From the NCBI RefSeq assembly GCF_000293885.2, contig NZ_CP010945.1, positions 868,001-932,000 on the forward strand: a stretch of 64,000 nucleotides of DNA, in the 5' to 3' direction. Of this stretch, positions 9,633 to 19,473 are shown one piece after another. Under the pieces are notes generated by a model. That model was not told where the DNA came from and did not search any database. It saw nothing but the letters and a program-made list of their open reading frames with translations. How positions within the stretch are numbered: position 1 is the first letter of the stretch; each line of letters opens with the position of its first letter. Position numbers and translations under genes: made by a program. Source of the DNA: Pseudomonas fluorescens NCIMB 11764. Lineage in GTDB: Bacteria > Pseudomonadota > Gammaproteobacteria > Pseudomonadales > Pseudomonadaceae.

Positions 9633-10496
9633 ATGGTGCACAGCATGACCGCCTTCGCCCGCGTCGAAAAAGCCGGCGCCCAAGGCACCCTGAGCTGGGA
9701 ACTGCGCTCGGTCAACAGCCGCTACCTGGAACCCCACCTGCGCCTGCCCGAGTCGTTTCGCGACCTCGAAGGCGCGGTCCGCGAGACACTGCGTCAGGGC
9801 ATCTCCCGAGGCAAACTCGAGTGCACCCTGCGCTTCACCGAAGAAAACACTGACAAACCCCTGCAAGTGGACCGCGAGCGCGCCGCGCAACTGGTTGCGG
9901 CCGCCGAAACCATCGCAGGCCTGATCAAGAATCCGGCGGCGCTGAACCCGCTGGAAGTGCTGGCATGGCCCGGCGTTCTGGTCGGCGACGCCAGCGACCC
10001 GCAAGCCTTGAATGCCGAAGCGCTGGCACTGTTCAACGAAGGCCTGAAAGAACTCAAGGCTGGCCGCGAGCGCGAGGGCGCAGAGCTGGCACGGTTGATC
10101 AACGATCGCCTGACCTCCATTGAAGAAGACGTGGTGACCCTGCGAGAACTGGTCCCGCAGATGCTCGCCACCCAGCGCCAGAAAGTCCTCGACCGCTTCG
10201 CCGATATGAAAGCCGAGATGGACCCGCAGCGCCTGGAACAGGAAATGGTCATGCTCGCGCAAAAGAGCGACGTCGCCGAAGAACTGGATCGCCTGAGCAC
10301 TCACATCATTGAAGTTCGCCGGGTGCTCAAGTCCGGCGGTGCTGCCGGTCGGCGCCTGGACTTCCTGATGCAGGAACTCAACCGCGAAGCCAACACACTG
10401 GGCTCCAAAGCCTTCGACCCGCGCAGCACACAGGCAGCGGTCAACCTCAAAGTGTTGATCGAGCAGATGCGCGAACAAGTGCAGAATATTGAGTAA
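9633..10496 (+). CDS. yicC: YicC family endoribonuclease
   Basis: YicC proteins are recently recognised endoribonucleases; in E. coli the enzyme affects turnover of the small RNA RyhB. The 287-residue product starts MVHSMTAFARVE, as usual in the family, and ends with the conserved C-terminal DUF1732 region (DFLMQELNREANTLGSKA). A long charged helix region, 150-230, separates the two. The ATG at 9633 follows CGAGGT; the frame is open further upstream (from 9495), but that part has no family match. gmk follows 12 bases later, a linkage widely conserved in Proteobacteria. Confidence 0.93.
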   Translation: MVHSMTAFARVEKAGAQGTLSWELRSVNSRYLEPHLRLPESFRDLEGAVRETLRQGISRGKLECTLRFTEENTDKPLQVDRERAAQLVAAAETIAGLIKNPAALNPLEVLAWPGVLVGDASDPQALNAEALALFNEGLKELKAGREREGAELARLINDRLTSIEEDVVTLRELVPQMLATQRQKVLDRFADMKAEMDPQRLEQEMVMLAQKSDVAEELDRLSTHIIEVRRVLKSGGAAGRRLDFLMQELNREANTLGSKAFDPRSTQAAVNLKVLIEQMREQVQNIE

Positions 10497-11129
<633 letters not shown>

Positions 11130-11297
11130 AACAGCTCTTCCCAAAACCGCTGCAAGGGCTTTACATTGGCACTTGCAGCGCGTTGAAGGGCTTGGTCAAA
11201 AAATCAGCGCTTCCCTAATCGCTGGTGATTTTTTAAACTGTTGAGTCCGCTCGCCCAACCGGGCAGCGCGCATATTGCATTCGCTCCGAGGAATACC

Positions 11298-11561
11298 ATG
11301 GCCCGCGTAACCGTTGAAGACTGCCTAGAACACGTGGAAAACCGCTTTGAGCTGGTCATGCTCTCTACCAAGCGTGCCCGTCAACTGGCCACAGGCGGCA
11401 AAGAGCCACTGGTTCAGTGGGAAAACGACAAGCCTACCGTTGTAGCCCTGCGTGAAATCGCCGAAGGCCTGATGAGCTACGAGTTCATCGCCAACGCTGA
11501 AATCGTCGAAGACGAACCGCTGTTCGCAGCGTTCGAGGACGAGTCCAACGAGGCCGTCTAA
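11298..11561 (+). CDS. rpoZ: RNA polymerase omega subunit
   Basis: Omega binds the beta' subunit C-terminus, helps assemble RNA polymerase and forms one (p)ppGpp site. The 87-residue product has the conserved N-terminus [20 protein letters not shown] and the [10 protein letters not shown] motif, with an acidic tail. GAGGA precedes the ATG at 11298; an upstream in-frame TTG at 11241 is unlikely. spoT follows 57 bases downstream, and the pair is usually one operon. Confidence 0.97.
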   Translation: MARVTVEDCLEHVENRFELVMLSTKRARQLATGGKEPLVQWENDKPTVVALREIAEGLMSYEFIANAEIVEDEPLFAAFEDESNEAV

Positions 11562-11618
11562 GCCTATGCCTGGTCGACGTAGCACGGCGCGGGGTCACAA
11601 CGAACGGCAGGAGTCATC

Positions 11619-13724
11619 ATGCCGAGCATAGACGCCCTCGCCGATCGCTTATCGACCTACCTCGGCAAGGACCAGGTCAACCTGGTCCGCCGAGCGTACT
11701 TCTACGCCGAACAAGCCCACGACGGCCAACGCCGCCGCAGCGGTGAGGCGTATGTCACGCATCCTCTTGCCGTGGCCAATATTCTTGCCGACATGCACAT
11801 GGACCATCAGAGTTTGATGGCCGCGATGCTGCATGACGTGATCGAAGACACCGGTATTGCCAAGGAAGCGCTGCAAGCGCAGTTCGGTGAAACCGTGGCC
11901 GAACTGGTCGATGGCGTCAGCAAGCTGACCCAGATGAACTTCGAGACCAAGGCCGAAGCACAAGCCGAAAACTTCCAGAAGATGGCCATGGCCATGGCGC
12001 GCGACATTCGCGTGATCCTGGTCAAGCTCGCCGACCGCCTGCACAACATGCGCACGCTGGAAGTCCTGTCTGGCGAAAAACGCCGGCGGATCGCCAAGGA
12101 AACCCTGGAAATCTATGCACCCATCGCCAACCGGCTGGGCATGCACGCCATTCGCATAGAATTCGAAGACCTCGGCTTCAAGGCGATGCACCCGATGCGT
12201 TCCGCACGGATCAACCAGGCGGTCAAGCGCGCCCGGGGCAACCGCAAGGAAATCGTCAACAAGATCGAAGAGTCCCTCAGCCACTGCCTCGCCATCGACG
12301 GTATTCAGGGTGAGGTCAGCGGTCGTCAGAAACATCTCTACGGCATCTACAAGAAAATGCGCGGCAAGCGTCGGGCCTTCAACGAGATCATGGACGTCTA
12401 TGCGTTCCGTATCATCGTCGACAAGGTCGATACCTGCTACCGCGTGCTGGGTGCCGTGCATAATTTGTACAAACCGTTGCCGGGTCGCTTCAAGGATTAC
12501 ATCGCGATCCCCAAGGCCAACGGCTATCAATCGCTGCACACCACGCTGTTCGGCATGCACGGCGTACCGATCGAGATTCAGATCCGCACCCGTGAAATGG
12601 AAGAGATGGCCAACAATGGCATCGCCGCCCATTGGCTGTACAAATCCAGCGGCGACGAGCAGCCCAAAGGCACTCACGCCCGCGCCCGCCAGTGGGTCAA
12701 AGGCGTGCTGGAGATGCAGCAACGCGCCGGCAACTCGCTGGAATTCATCGAGAGTGTGAAGATCGACCTGTTTCCGGACGAGGTCTACGTGTTCACGCCC
12801 AAAGGCCGGATCATGGAGCTGCCCAAAGGCTCCACGGCAGTCGACTTCGCTTATGCGGTGCACACCGACGTCGGCAACAGCTGCATCGCCTGTCGGATCA
12901 ATCGTCGTCTCGCGCCGCTGTCCGAACCGCTGCAAAGCGGCTCCACGGTCGAGATCGTCAGCGCTCCCGGCGCACGGCCGAATCCGGCGTGGCTTAACTT
13001 CGTGGTCACCGGCAAGGCGCGGACGCATATCCGTCACGCACTCAAACTGCAACGCCGCTCCGAATCCATCAGCCTGGGCGAGCGCCTGCTGAACAAGGTG
13101 CTGAATGGCTTCGACAGCTCGCTGGAAAAAGTTGCGGCGGAGCGCGTCAAGGCGATGCTCACCGAGTACCGTCTCGAACTGATCGAAGACCTGCTCGAAG
13201 ACATCGGCCTGGGTAATCGCATGGCTTACGTGGTCGCCCGCCGCCTGTTGGGCGAAGGCGAACAGTTGCCAAGCCCGGAAGGCCCGCTTGCGATTCGCGG
13301 CACCGAAGGTCTGGTCCTCAGTTACGCCAAGTGCTGCACGCCGATCCCGGGCGACCCGATTGTCGGTCACCTGTCCGCAGGCAAAGGCATGGTCGTGCAC
13401 CTGGACAACTGCCGCAACATCAGCGAAATCCGCCACAACCCGGAAAAATGCATCCAGCTCTCGTGGGCCAAGGATGTCACCGGCGAATTCAACGTCGAGC
13501 TGCGCGTCGAGCTGGAACACCAGCGTGGCCTGATCGCACTGCTGGCCAGCAGCGTCAACGCGGCCGACGGCAATATCGAAAAAATCAGCATGGACGAGCG
13601 CGATGGTCGCATCAGCGTGGTTCAACTGGTGGTCAGCGTGCACGACCGCGTGCACCTGGCCCGCGTGATCAAGAAACTGCGCGCACTGACCGGGGTGATT
13701 CGCATCACCCGCATGCGCGCCTAA
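11619..13724 (+). CDS. spoT: Bifunctional (p)ppGpp synthetase/hydrolase
   Basis: SpoT makes and degrades the stringent-response alarmone (p)ppGpp. The 701 residues carry, in order, an HD hydrolase domain with HPLAVANIL and HDVIEDT (about residues 50-75), a synthetase domain with [13 protein letters not shown] and the [11 protein letters not shown] motif (about 230-315), a TGS domain starting [10 protein letters not shown] (about 390), a conserved helical/zinc-finger-like part with [12 protein letters not shown] (about 570), and a C-terminal ACT domain (about 625-700). Both catalytic centres look intact, which separates it from RelA. It sits in the usual rpoZ-spoT-ridA order. Confidence 0.97.
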   Translation: MPSIDALADRLSTYLGKDQVNLVRRAYFYAEQAHDGQRRRSGEAYVTHPLAVANILADMHMDHQSLMAAMLHDVIEDTGIAKEALQAQFGETVAELVDGVSKLTQMNFETKAEAQAENFQKMAMAMARDIRVILVKLADRLHNMRTLEVLSGEKRRRIAKETLEIYAPIANRLGMHAIRIEFEDLGFKAMHPMRSARINQAVKRARGNRKEIVNKIEESLSHCLAIDGIQGEVSGRQKHLYGIYKKMRGKRRAFNEIMDVYAFRIIVDKVDTCYRVLGAVHNLYKPLPGRFKDYIAIPKANGYQSLHTTLFGMHGVPIEIQIRTREMEEMANNGIAAHWLYKSSGDEQPKGTHARARQWVKGVLEMQQRAGNSLEFIESVKIDLFPDEVYVFTPKGRIMELPKGSTAVDFAYAVHTDVGNSCIACRINRRLAPLSEPLQSGSTVEIVSAPGARPNPAWLNFVVTGKARTHIRHALKLQRRSESISLGERLLNKVLNGFDSSLEKVAAERVKAMLTEYRLELIEDLLEDIGLGNRMAYVVARRLLGEGEQLPSPEGPLAIRGTEGLVLSYAKCCTPIPGDPIVGHLSAGKGMVVHLDNCRNISEIRHNPEKCIQLSWAKDVTGEFNVELRVELEHQRGLIALLASSVNAADGNIEKISMDERDGRISVVQLVVSVHDRVHLARVIKKLRALTGVIRITRMRA

Positions 13725-13749
13725 GCCAACCTATTACAAGGAGTCATTC

Positions 13750-14130
13750 ATGACCAAGACTGTTATCACCAGCGACAAGGCCCCGGCCGCCATCGGCACT
13801 TACTCCCAGGCGATCAAGGCGGGTAACACCGTCTACATGTCGGGTCAGATTCCTCTGGACCCAAAAACCATGGAACTGGTTGAAGGCTTCGAAGCCCAGA
13901 CCGTCCAGGTGTTCGAAAACCTGAAAGCCGTGGCCGAAGCCGCTGGCGGCTCGTTCAAGGACATCGTCAAACTGAACATCTTCCTCACCGACCTGAGCCA
14001 CTTCGCCAAGGTCAACGAGATCATGGGCAAGTACTTTGACCAGCCATACCCTGCCCGCGCCGCCATTGGCGTAGCCGCCCTGCCAAAGGGTTCGCAGGTT
14101 GAAATGGATGCCATTCTGGTCATCGAGTAA
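13750..14130 (+). CDS. ridA: RidA family 2-iminobutanoate/2-iminopropanoate deaminase
   Basis: RidA hydrolyses reactive enamine/imine intermediates released by PLP enzymes such as threonine dehydratase. The 126 residues show the trimeric family's marks: [19 protein letters not shown] at the N-terminus, the active-site arginine in YPARAAIGV (Arg105 region) and the C-terminal [16 protein letters not shown] precedes the ATG. It follows spoT by 25 bases and probably shares its transcript. Confidence 0.95.
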   Translation: MTKTVITSDKAPAAIGTYSQAIKAGNTVYMSGQIPLDPKTMELVEGFEAQTVQVFENLKAVAEAAGGSFKDIVKLNIFLTDLSHFAKVNEIMGKYFDQPYPARAAIGVAALPKGSQVEMDAILVIE

Positions 14131-14138
14131 TACGTCCG

Positions 14139-14170
14139 GCGCAGCCCCTGGGCTGCGTCGATTCTGTTTT
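14139..14170 (+). terminator. Weak hairpin after ridA
   Basis: GCAGCCC (14141-14147) pairs with GGGCTGC (14150-14156), followed after a few bases by a short T4 run. It may end the spoT-ridA transcript, but the T tract is poor. Confidence 0.4.
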
Positions 14171-14184
14171 GAAAGGATTCCACC

Positions 14185-14925
14185 ATGCGCCAAGCGCTAG
14201 CCCTCTCGCTGGTCGCCCTGTTCTTGGGCGGATGTGCCAGCAACCCTGCCGACCGTGACATCAGCGGCACCTGGATCAATCAGGTGGCGATCGACGCTGC
14301 GTCCAAAGGCGGCCCACTGCGTGAAGCGCTCCAGGCCTATGGCCCGAACCTGGAATGGGACGTCAACACCAAGGCCGGGCAGGCCCGCTACACCAACGGT
14401 TTTGAAAATGTCGACGGCAAGCTGCTGGGCGAGGAGTCCGGCGCCTGGAAAGTCGACTTCTATGGCAGTTCCGCCAGCGAGCTGAAGCGTGACGGCAAGC
14501 AACTGAGCCAGATCGCCAGCGACAACGAACCCGCACAGGTCTTTGACCGCGCCCTGATCCCCGTACCGGATGGCGCGCCGATGGGTGCGAGCTTCGAACG
14601 CGCGCTGTATTCAGCCTACATGGGGGGCAGCTGGAAAGTCGTCAGCGGCCCCGGTGAAGGTAGCACTGTGCAATTCCAGGCCGACGGCCAGGTGACCGGT
14701 CTGCCGGGCGCGGATCGCTATGCCCTGTGTCTGGCCGGCGATTGCGCGTCGATGAGTGGCGGCGACGACAACATGTGGCTGCAACTGAACGGCCAAGGCA
14801 ACACGTGGATCTTTGCGCGCAAGGGCAAGGAACTGGAGATCCTGCAGGCAGTGAACACCGCACAGGCGGATGAAATGCCTCAGTTCACGCCGGGTCAGCG
14901 CAAATGGTTGCTGGAAAAACAGTAA
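14185..14925 (+). CDS. Putative outer-membrane or periplasmic lipoprotein
   Basis: The 246-residue product has a clear lipoprotein signal: MRQALALSLVALFLGGC, with lipobox LGGC (Cys17). The mature part is soluble and repeats the pattern of a small beta-rich lipid-binding-like fold (ISGTWINQVA, GAWKVDFYG, GSWKVVSGPGEG). I do not recognise a family beyond conserved pseudomonad hypothetical lipoproteins found next to ridA. An AAAGGA site precedes the ATG. A REP pair follows the stop codon. Confidence 0.8.
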   Translation: MRQALALSLVALFLGGCASNPADRDISGTWINQVAIDAASKGGPLREALQAYGPNLEWDVNTKAGQARYTNGFENVDGKLLGEESGAWKVDFYGSSASELKRDGKQLSQIASDNEPAQVFDRALIPVPDGAPMGASFERALYSAYMGGSWKVVSGPGEGSTVQFQADGQVTGLPGADRYALCLAGDCASMSGGDDNMWLQLNGQGNTWIFARKGKELEILQAVNTAQADEMPQFTPGQRKWLLEKQ

Positions 14926-14951
14926 CCCGATCTTAAGACCACCAAAAAACT

Positions 14952-15045
14952 AATGTGGGGGCGGGCTTGCTCGCGAAAGCGGTGAAACAGTCAACGATGA
15001 TGTTGAATGTTATGGCGCCTTCGCGAGCAAGCCCGCCCCCACATT
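14952..15045. repeat. REP palindrome pair
   Basis: Arms 14952-14977 and 15020-15045 are near-perfect inverted copies (GTGGGGGCGGGCTTGCTCGC and complement). The element separates the convergent lipoprotein and epimerase genes. Confidence 0.92.
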
Positions 15046-15064
15046 TGGTTTGTGGTGACAGGGG

Positions 15065-15922
15065 TCAGCAGCGGCCTTCGAGAATGGCGGCGTAACCTTC
15101 ACGATAGCTTGGGTACTTTGGCGTCCAGCCCAAGGCCTTCGCCCGTGCATTACTGCACCGTTTGCTACCTGTGCGCCGCACGCTCGCATCCTCGGACCAT
15201 TCAGTCACGCCCAGATATTCACGCAACCAGTCCACCACTTCGGCCAGCGGTGCAGGCGCGTCGTCGACACCGATATAGATGTCATCCAGCGCAACACCAC
15301 GCCGATCCGCCTCAAGCAGAAACGCCATCAGCCCCGCCGCGTCATCCGCGTGAATGCGGTTGCCGTACAGCGGCGGATCGATCGCCACGCGATAGCCGCG
15401 ACGAACCTGAGTCAGCAGATATTCACGGCCCGGGCCATAAATACCGGTCAAACGCACGATGCTCGCCGGGATGCCACTGTTGAGCGCCACTTGCTCCGCC
15501 TCCAGCATCAGTCGACCTGAATAGCCGGCAGCGATGGTCGGCGATGTTTCGTCGACCCACTCGCCCTCCTGCTGGCCATAAACACTACTACTGGAAACGA
15601 ACAGCAAGCGATTGGGCACCTGCCCATAGTCGCCCAGCCACTCAAGCACGTGCTCCAAGCCCTCGACATAAGCGGCGCGGTAACCGGCTTCATCGTGATC
15701 GGTGGCGGCCGCGCAATACACCAGGTAGTCCACCGCACCAACCGGCCAGGTGTGCGGGCAGTCTTTGTTGAACAGGTCGCCGGCAACACCGATCACCCCA
15801 TTGGGCAGGCGCGAGACGTCACGTCGCAGGCCGTGAACCTCCCACCCTGCAGCCAGCAATTGTGTGGCCAGACGACTGCCGACGTCGCCGCAGCCGGCGA
15901 TCAAAACAGATGGCGCGGACAT
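15065..15922 (-). CDS. NAD(P)-dependent epimerase/dehydratase family protein
   Basis: The product is an extended short-chain dehydrogenase/reductase of 285 residues. The N-terminus SVLIAGCGDVGSRLA (5-19) is the nucleotide-binding GxGxxG variant, followed by the GDL segment of the Rossmann fold, a Ser-rich strand FVSSSSVYG and the catalytic-type SSVYG. YxxxK is not clearly canonical, so the activity is uncertain. The substrate is unknown. The ATG at 15922 is preceded by AGGAG; a TTG one codon upstream is less likely. The gene is conserved beside ridA and oxyR in pseudomonads. Confidence 0.82.
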   Translation of the reverse strand: MSAPSVLIAGCGDVGSRLATQLLAAGWEVHGLRRDVSRLPNGVIGVAGDLFNKDCPHTWPVGAVDYLVYCAAATDHDEAGYRAAYVEGLEHVLEWLGDYGQVPNRLLFVSSSSVYGQQEGEWVDETSPTIAAGYSGRLMLEAEQVALNSGIPASIVRLTGIYGPGREYLLTQVRRGYRVAIDPPLYGNRIHADDAAGLMAFLLEADRRGVALDDIYIGVDDAPAPLAEVVDWLREYLGVTEWSEDASVRRTGSKRCSNARAKALGWTPKYPSYREGYAAILEGRC

Positions 15923-16007
15923 CAAAAAACTCCTATCGGAAAGCCACAGACTAGCGCCGGCAATGGACGAGCGGCTAGCGATGAAGGAAAAAAAGATACT
16001 CTATTAC

Positions 16008-16036
16008 TTTTGTTAACAAGAATTACTTGCAATAAT
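16008..16036 (+). promoter_or_regulatory. AT-rich region ahead of exbB with short palindromes
   Basis: TTGTTAACAA at 16010-16019 is a perfect palindrome, followed by CAAG-AATTA-CTTG. Iron-regulated tonB operons normally carry a Fur box here. The sequence is Fur-like in AT content, but it does not match the 19-bp consensus well, so Fur control is only a guess. Confidence 0.3.
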
Positions 16037-16110
16037 GCCCACCACTTTTGTTCTCGGCCTTCGAGGCCTGGAAGAACATTTACCGTCTTTTTCTCTCAGG
16101 TCCGGCCAGC

Positions 16111-17079
16111 ATGACACGCAATCAATTCCTCGCTTCGCCAACCAAACGACCTCGCGCCTGGAGCGCGGTGGCCGCCCTGCTGCTCAGCCTGATGCTGGCG
16201 CCAACCGCCACATTTGCTGACGCACAAGCGCCGGCTACCCCAGCCACCCAGGCCGCGGCCGCGGCCGCACCTGCTCCAGCCGATCACGCCGCACCGGCGG
16301 CCACAGACCCGGCCCAGGCAGTAGACACCACTGCCGAAGACGCTCCTGAAGTCCTCGAAGCCGACAACTCCCTGGGCATGGCCCATGACCTGTCGCCGTG
16401 GGGCATGTATCAGAACGCCGACATCATCGTGAAAATCGTGATGATCGGCCTGGCTATCGCGTCGATCATCACCTGGACCATCTGGATCGCCAAGGGTTTC
16501 GAGCTGATGGGCGCCAAGCGTCGTCTGCGCACCGAAATCGTCCACCTGAAAAAGGCCACCACCCTCAAGGAAGCCAGCGCGTCTGCCACCAAGGCAGGCA
16601 CCCTCGCCAACTTGCTGGTGCATGACGCGCTGGAAGAAATGCGCCTGTCGACCAACAGCCGCGAGAAAGAAGGCATCAAGGAACGTGTCGCCTTCCGCCT
16701 CGAGCGTCTGGTCGCAGCCTGTGGTCGCAACATGAGCAGCGGCACCGGTGTACTCGCCACCATCGGCTCTACCGCGCCGTTCGTGGGTCTGTTCGGTACC
16801 GTATGGGGCATCATGAACAGCTTCATCGGCATCGCCAAAACCCAGACTACCAACCTTGCCGTCGTGGCCCCCGGCATTGCCGAAGCCCTGCTGGCGACGG
16901 CGCTGGGCCTGGTGGCCGCGATTCCAGCCGTTGTGATCTACAACGTCTTCGCCCGCTCCATCGCCGGCTACAAGGCGCAAGTGTCCGACGCCTCGGCAGA
17001 AGTCCTGTTGCTGGTCAGCCGCGACCTCGACCACCAGCCTGAGCGCAGCTCGCAACCGCACATGGTGAAAGTGGGGTAA
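16111..17079 (+). CDS. exbB: TonB-system proton channel protein ExbB
   Basis: ExbB forms the pentameric inner-membrane proton channel that, with ExbD, energises TonB for outer-membrane uptake of siderophores and other ligands. The 322 residues begin with a signal-like segment (about 20-38) and a long Ala/Pro-rich periplasmic part (40-100), as is usual for pseudomonad ExbB. A first membrane helix lies at about 112-135 (IIVKIVMIGLAIASIITW), and the conserved APFVGLFGTVWGIMNSF and GIAEALLATALGLVAAIP helices follow. The ATG at 16111 was chosen over a TTG at 16048. exbD starts 6 bases after the stop. Confidence 0.94.
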   Translation: MTRNQFLASPTKRPRAWSAVAALLLSLMLAPTATFADAQAPATPATQAAAAAAPAPADHAAPAATDPAQAVDTTAEDAPEVLEADNSLGMAHDLSPWGMYQNADIIVKIVMIGLAIASIITWTIWIAKGFELMGAKRRLRTEIVHLKKATTLKEASASATKAGTLANLLVHDALEEMRLSTNSREKEGIKERVAFRLERLVAACGRNMSSGTGVLATIGSTAPFVGLFGTVWGIMNSFIGIAKTQTTNLAVVAPGIAEALLATALGLVAAIPAVVIYNVFARSIAGYKAQVSDASAEVLLLVSRDLDHQPERSSQPHMVKVG

Positions 17080-17085
17080 TCGGCC

Positions 17086-17514
17086 ATGGGCCTGCATTTG
17101 AAAGAAGGCGCAGACGACGATCTGGCCGAGAACCACGAAATCAACGTCACGCCGTTCATCGACGTGATGCTGGTGCTGTTGATCATCTTCATGGTGGCCG
17201 CTCCGTTGGCCACCGTGGACATCAAGGTCGACCTGCCCGCCTCCAGCGCCAAACCGGCGCCACGGCCAGAGAAACCGGTGTTCCTCAGCGTCAAGGCTGA
17301 CCAGCGCCTGTTCCTCGGCGAAGAAGAAGTGAAGGCCGAAGCCCTCGGCGCCACCCTCGACGCCAGGACCCAAGGCAAGAAAGACACGACAATCTTCTTC
17401 CAGGCCGATAAAGGCGTGGACTACGGCGACCTGATGAGCGTGATGGATAACCTGCGTTCCGCGGGCTACCTGAAGGTGGGTCTGGTCGGGCTTGAGACGG
17501 CAGTCAAGAAATGA
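17086..17514 (+). CDS. exbD: TonB-system protein ExbD
   Basis: ExbD is the single-pass partner of ExbB. The 142-residue protein has a short cytoplasmic N-terminus with NEINVTPFIDVMLVLL-type motif (here HEINVTPFIDVMLV), carrying the essential membrane aspartate, and a periplasmic C-terminal domain (about 45-142). Its stop codon overlaps the tonB start by four bases (ATGA), so translation of the two is coupled. Confidence 0.95.
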   Translation: MGLHLKEGADDDLAENHEINVTPFIDVMLVLLIIFMVAAPLATVDIKVDLPASSAKPAPRPEKPVFLSVKADQRLFLGEEEVKAEALGATLDARTQGKKDTTIFFQADKGVDYGDLMSVMDNLRSAGYLKVGLVGLETAVKK

Positions 17515-18257
17515 TCACGACGCGCCATAAGCTGACGCGTTACAGCGGGAGCCTGGCCGTGGTGCTGGGCGTCCATGCAGTGGCCATTGCGCTGGCGATG
17601 AACTGGACCGCACAACCACCCATCGAGCTGCCACCGCAGGCGATGATGGTCGAGCTGGCGCCGGTTCCTGCCCCGCCACCACCGGCACCGCCAAAGGTGA
17701 TAACGCCGCCACAACCACCCGCGCCGGTGGAAGAACTGCCGATCCCGAAACTGGCCGAAGTGCCGAAGGCAGAAATTACCGTACCGAAACCGGTCAAACC
17801 CAAGCCGAAGCCTCAGCCGCCCAAGCCTGTGGAGAAAAAGCCGGAGCCGCCGAAGGAAAAACCGTCCGAGGAAAAACCGAGCGACACGCAACCGACCCAG
17901 GCACCGACGGAAAAATCCGCACAACCGGCACCGGGCCCATCGCCCGCACAGCAGGCCGCCAAGGCCAGCTGGCAAGGGACGCTGCTCGCTCACCTGGCCA
18001 AGTACAAAAAGTACCCGGCCAGTGCCCAGGCGCGGGGCAAGGAAGGCTTGAACCGTCTGCGTTTCGTGGTGGATGGCGAAGGTAACGTGCTGTCGTTCGA
18101 ACTGGTGGGCCGCTCCGGCAACGCCGATCTGGACCGGGCGACCCTGGAAATGATCAGACGTGCCCAACCGTTGCCCAAGCCACCGGCCGACATGCTGAAC
18201 AACGGTTCCATCGAAATCGTTGCACCGTTTGTTTATTCGCTCGAACGTCGCCGCTAA
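17511..18257 (+). CDS. tonB: Energy transducer TonB
   Basis: TonB links the ExbBD motor to outer-membrane receptors. The 248 residues consist of one N-terminal membrane helix (about 12-32), a long periplasmic Pro/Lys/Glu-rich spacer (about 35-150, with repeated PKP and PEP units) and a C-terminal domain from about 160, with YPASAQARGKEG and GRSGNADLDRATLEMI matching the TonB C-terminal fold. The spacer length is usual. The operon ends with a hairpin and a REP pair. Confidence 0.94.
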   Translation: MITTRHKLTRYSGSLAVVLGVHAVAIALAMNWTAQPPIELPPQAMMVELAPVPAPPPPAPPKVITPPQPPAPVEELPIPKLAEVPKAEITVPKPVKPKPKPQPPKPVEKKPEPPKEKPSEEKPSDTQPTQAPTEKSAQPAPGPSPAQQAAKASWQGTLLAHLAKYKKYPASAQARGKEGLNRLRFVVDGEGNVLSFELVGRSGNADLDRATLEMIRRAQPLPKPPADMLNNGSIEIVAPFVYSLERRR

Positions 18258-18274
18258 TCCAACGCTGAACCAGG

Positions 18275-18362
18275 GTGGGAGCGGGCTTGCTCGCAAAGGG
18301 GCCGTATCAGATGACATCAATGTTGGATGACACACCGCTATCGCGAGCAAACCCGCTCCCAC
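18275..18362. repeat. REP palindrome pair
   Basis: GTGGGAGCGGGCTTGCTCGC (18275-18294) is inverted at 18343-18362 with one change. It lies immediately after tonB. Confidence 0.9.
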
Positions 18363-18392
18363 AGGAGATCTTCAGCGAGCGAAATACCTGCA

Positions 18393-18415
18393 AAAGGCAC
18401 CCGAAAGGTGCCTTT
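18393..18415. terminator. Hairpin between tonB and oxyR
   Basis: AAAGGCACC (18393-18401) pairs perfectly with GGTGCCTTT (18407-18415) around a CGAAA loop. Only short T runs flank it on either strand, so termination may be partial. Confidence 0.55.
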
Positions 18416-18534
18416 CGCATATCCGCCAGCGGCAAACCCGCATTGCCCGGTGTCACCCGACACACTCTCTCTGATAACGTGCGTCTATCGATTGCAGCCG
18501 GTATGCTTGGCCCGCAACTTCATGGACGCTCGCT

Positions 18535-19464
18535 ATGACTCTTACAGAATTACGCTACATCGTTACCCTCGCCCAAGAGCAGCACTTCGGCCACGCGGCC
18601 GAGCGTTGCCACGTCAGTCAGCCGACCCTGTCGGTGGGCGTGAAAAAGCTTGAAGACGAACTCGGTGTGCTGATCTTCGAGCGCAGCAAGAGTGCCGTGC
18701 GCCTGACCCCGGTCGGCGAAGGCATCGTGGCCCAGGCACAGAAAGTCCTGGAACAGGCCCAGGGCATCCGTGAACTGGCCCAGGCCGGCAAGAACCAGCT
18801 GACCGCCCCGCTGAAAGTCGGCGCGATCTACACCGTCGGCCCGTACCTGTTTCCGCACCTGATCCCGCAACTGCACCGGGTCGCCCCGCAGATGCCGTTG
18901 TACATCGAAGAAAACTTCACCCACGTGCTGCGCGACAAACTGCGCAACGGCGAGCTCGACGCGATCATCATCGCCCTGCCGTTCAACGAAGCCGACGTGC
19001 TGACCTTGCAGCTCTACGACGAGCCGTTCTACGTCCTGATGCCGGCCCAGCACCCGTGGACGCAAAAAGAATCCATCGACGCCGCCCTGCTCAACGACAA
19101 GAGCCTGCTGCTGCTGGGCGAGGGCCACTGCTTCCGCGACCAAGTGCTGGAAGCCTGCCCGACGCTGACCAAAGGCAACGACGGCGCCAAGCACACCACG
19201 GTGGAATCCAGCTCGCTGGAAACCATTCGCCACATGGTCGCCTCGGGGCTCGGGATTTCGATCCTGCCGCTCTCGGCAGTCGACAGCCACCACTACGCCC
19301 CCGGCGTGATCGAAGTGCGGCCACTGACACCGCCGGTGCCGTTCCGCACCGTGGCCATCGCCTGGCGAGCGAGCTTCCCGCGGCCGAAGGCGATTGAAAT
19401 CCTCGCTGACTCCATTCGCCTGTGCTCGGTGGCCAAACCGCCCGCGCCAGTAGTTGCGGCTTAA
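18535..19464 (+). CDS. oxyR: Hydrogen peroxide sensor and LysR-type regulator OxyR
   Basis: OxyR senses peroxide by forming a disulfide and then activates catalase and alkyl hydroperoxide reductase genes. The 309-residue product has the LysR winged helix at 2-60 (helix-turn-helix HFGHAAERCHVSQPTLS) and a periplasmic-binding-like sensor domain from 90. The redox pair is present at exactly the classic positions: Cys199 (GEGHCF) and Cys208 (LEACP). recG begins 10 bases downstream, as in P. aeruginosa, where the two are cotranscribed. Confidence 0.97.
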   Translation: MTLTELRYIVTLAQEQHFGHAAERCHVSQPTLSVGVKKLEDELGVLIFERSKSAVRLTPVGEGIVAQAQKVLEQAQGIRELAQAGKNQLTAPLKVGAIYTVGPYLFPHLIPQLHRVAPQMPLYIEENFTHVLRDKLRNGELDAIIIALPFNEADVLTLQLYDEPFYVLMPAQHPWTQKESIDAALLNDKSLLLLGEGHCFRDQVLEACPTLTKGNDGAKHTTVESSSLETIRHMVASGLGISILPLSAVDSHHYAPGVIEVRPLTPPVPFRTVAIAWRASFPRPKAIEILADSIRLCSVAKPPAPVVAA

Positions 19465-19473
19465 GTCGCTGTC

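Noticed and set aside
11649-13655. Very long minus-strand open frame opposite spoT
   Set aside because: Shadow of the G+C-rich coding strand; spoT on the plus strand is complete and certain.
16008-16036. Fur box ahead of exbB
   Set aside because: Palindromes exist, but the match to the Fur consensus is too weak to call; kept only as an unspecified regulatory region.
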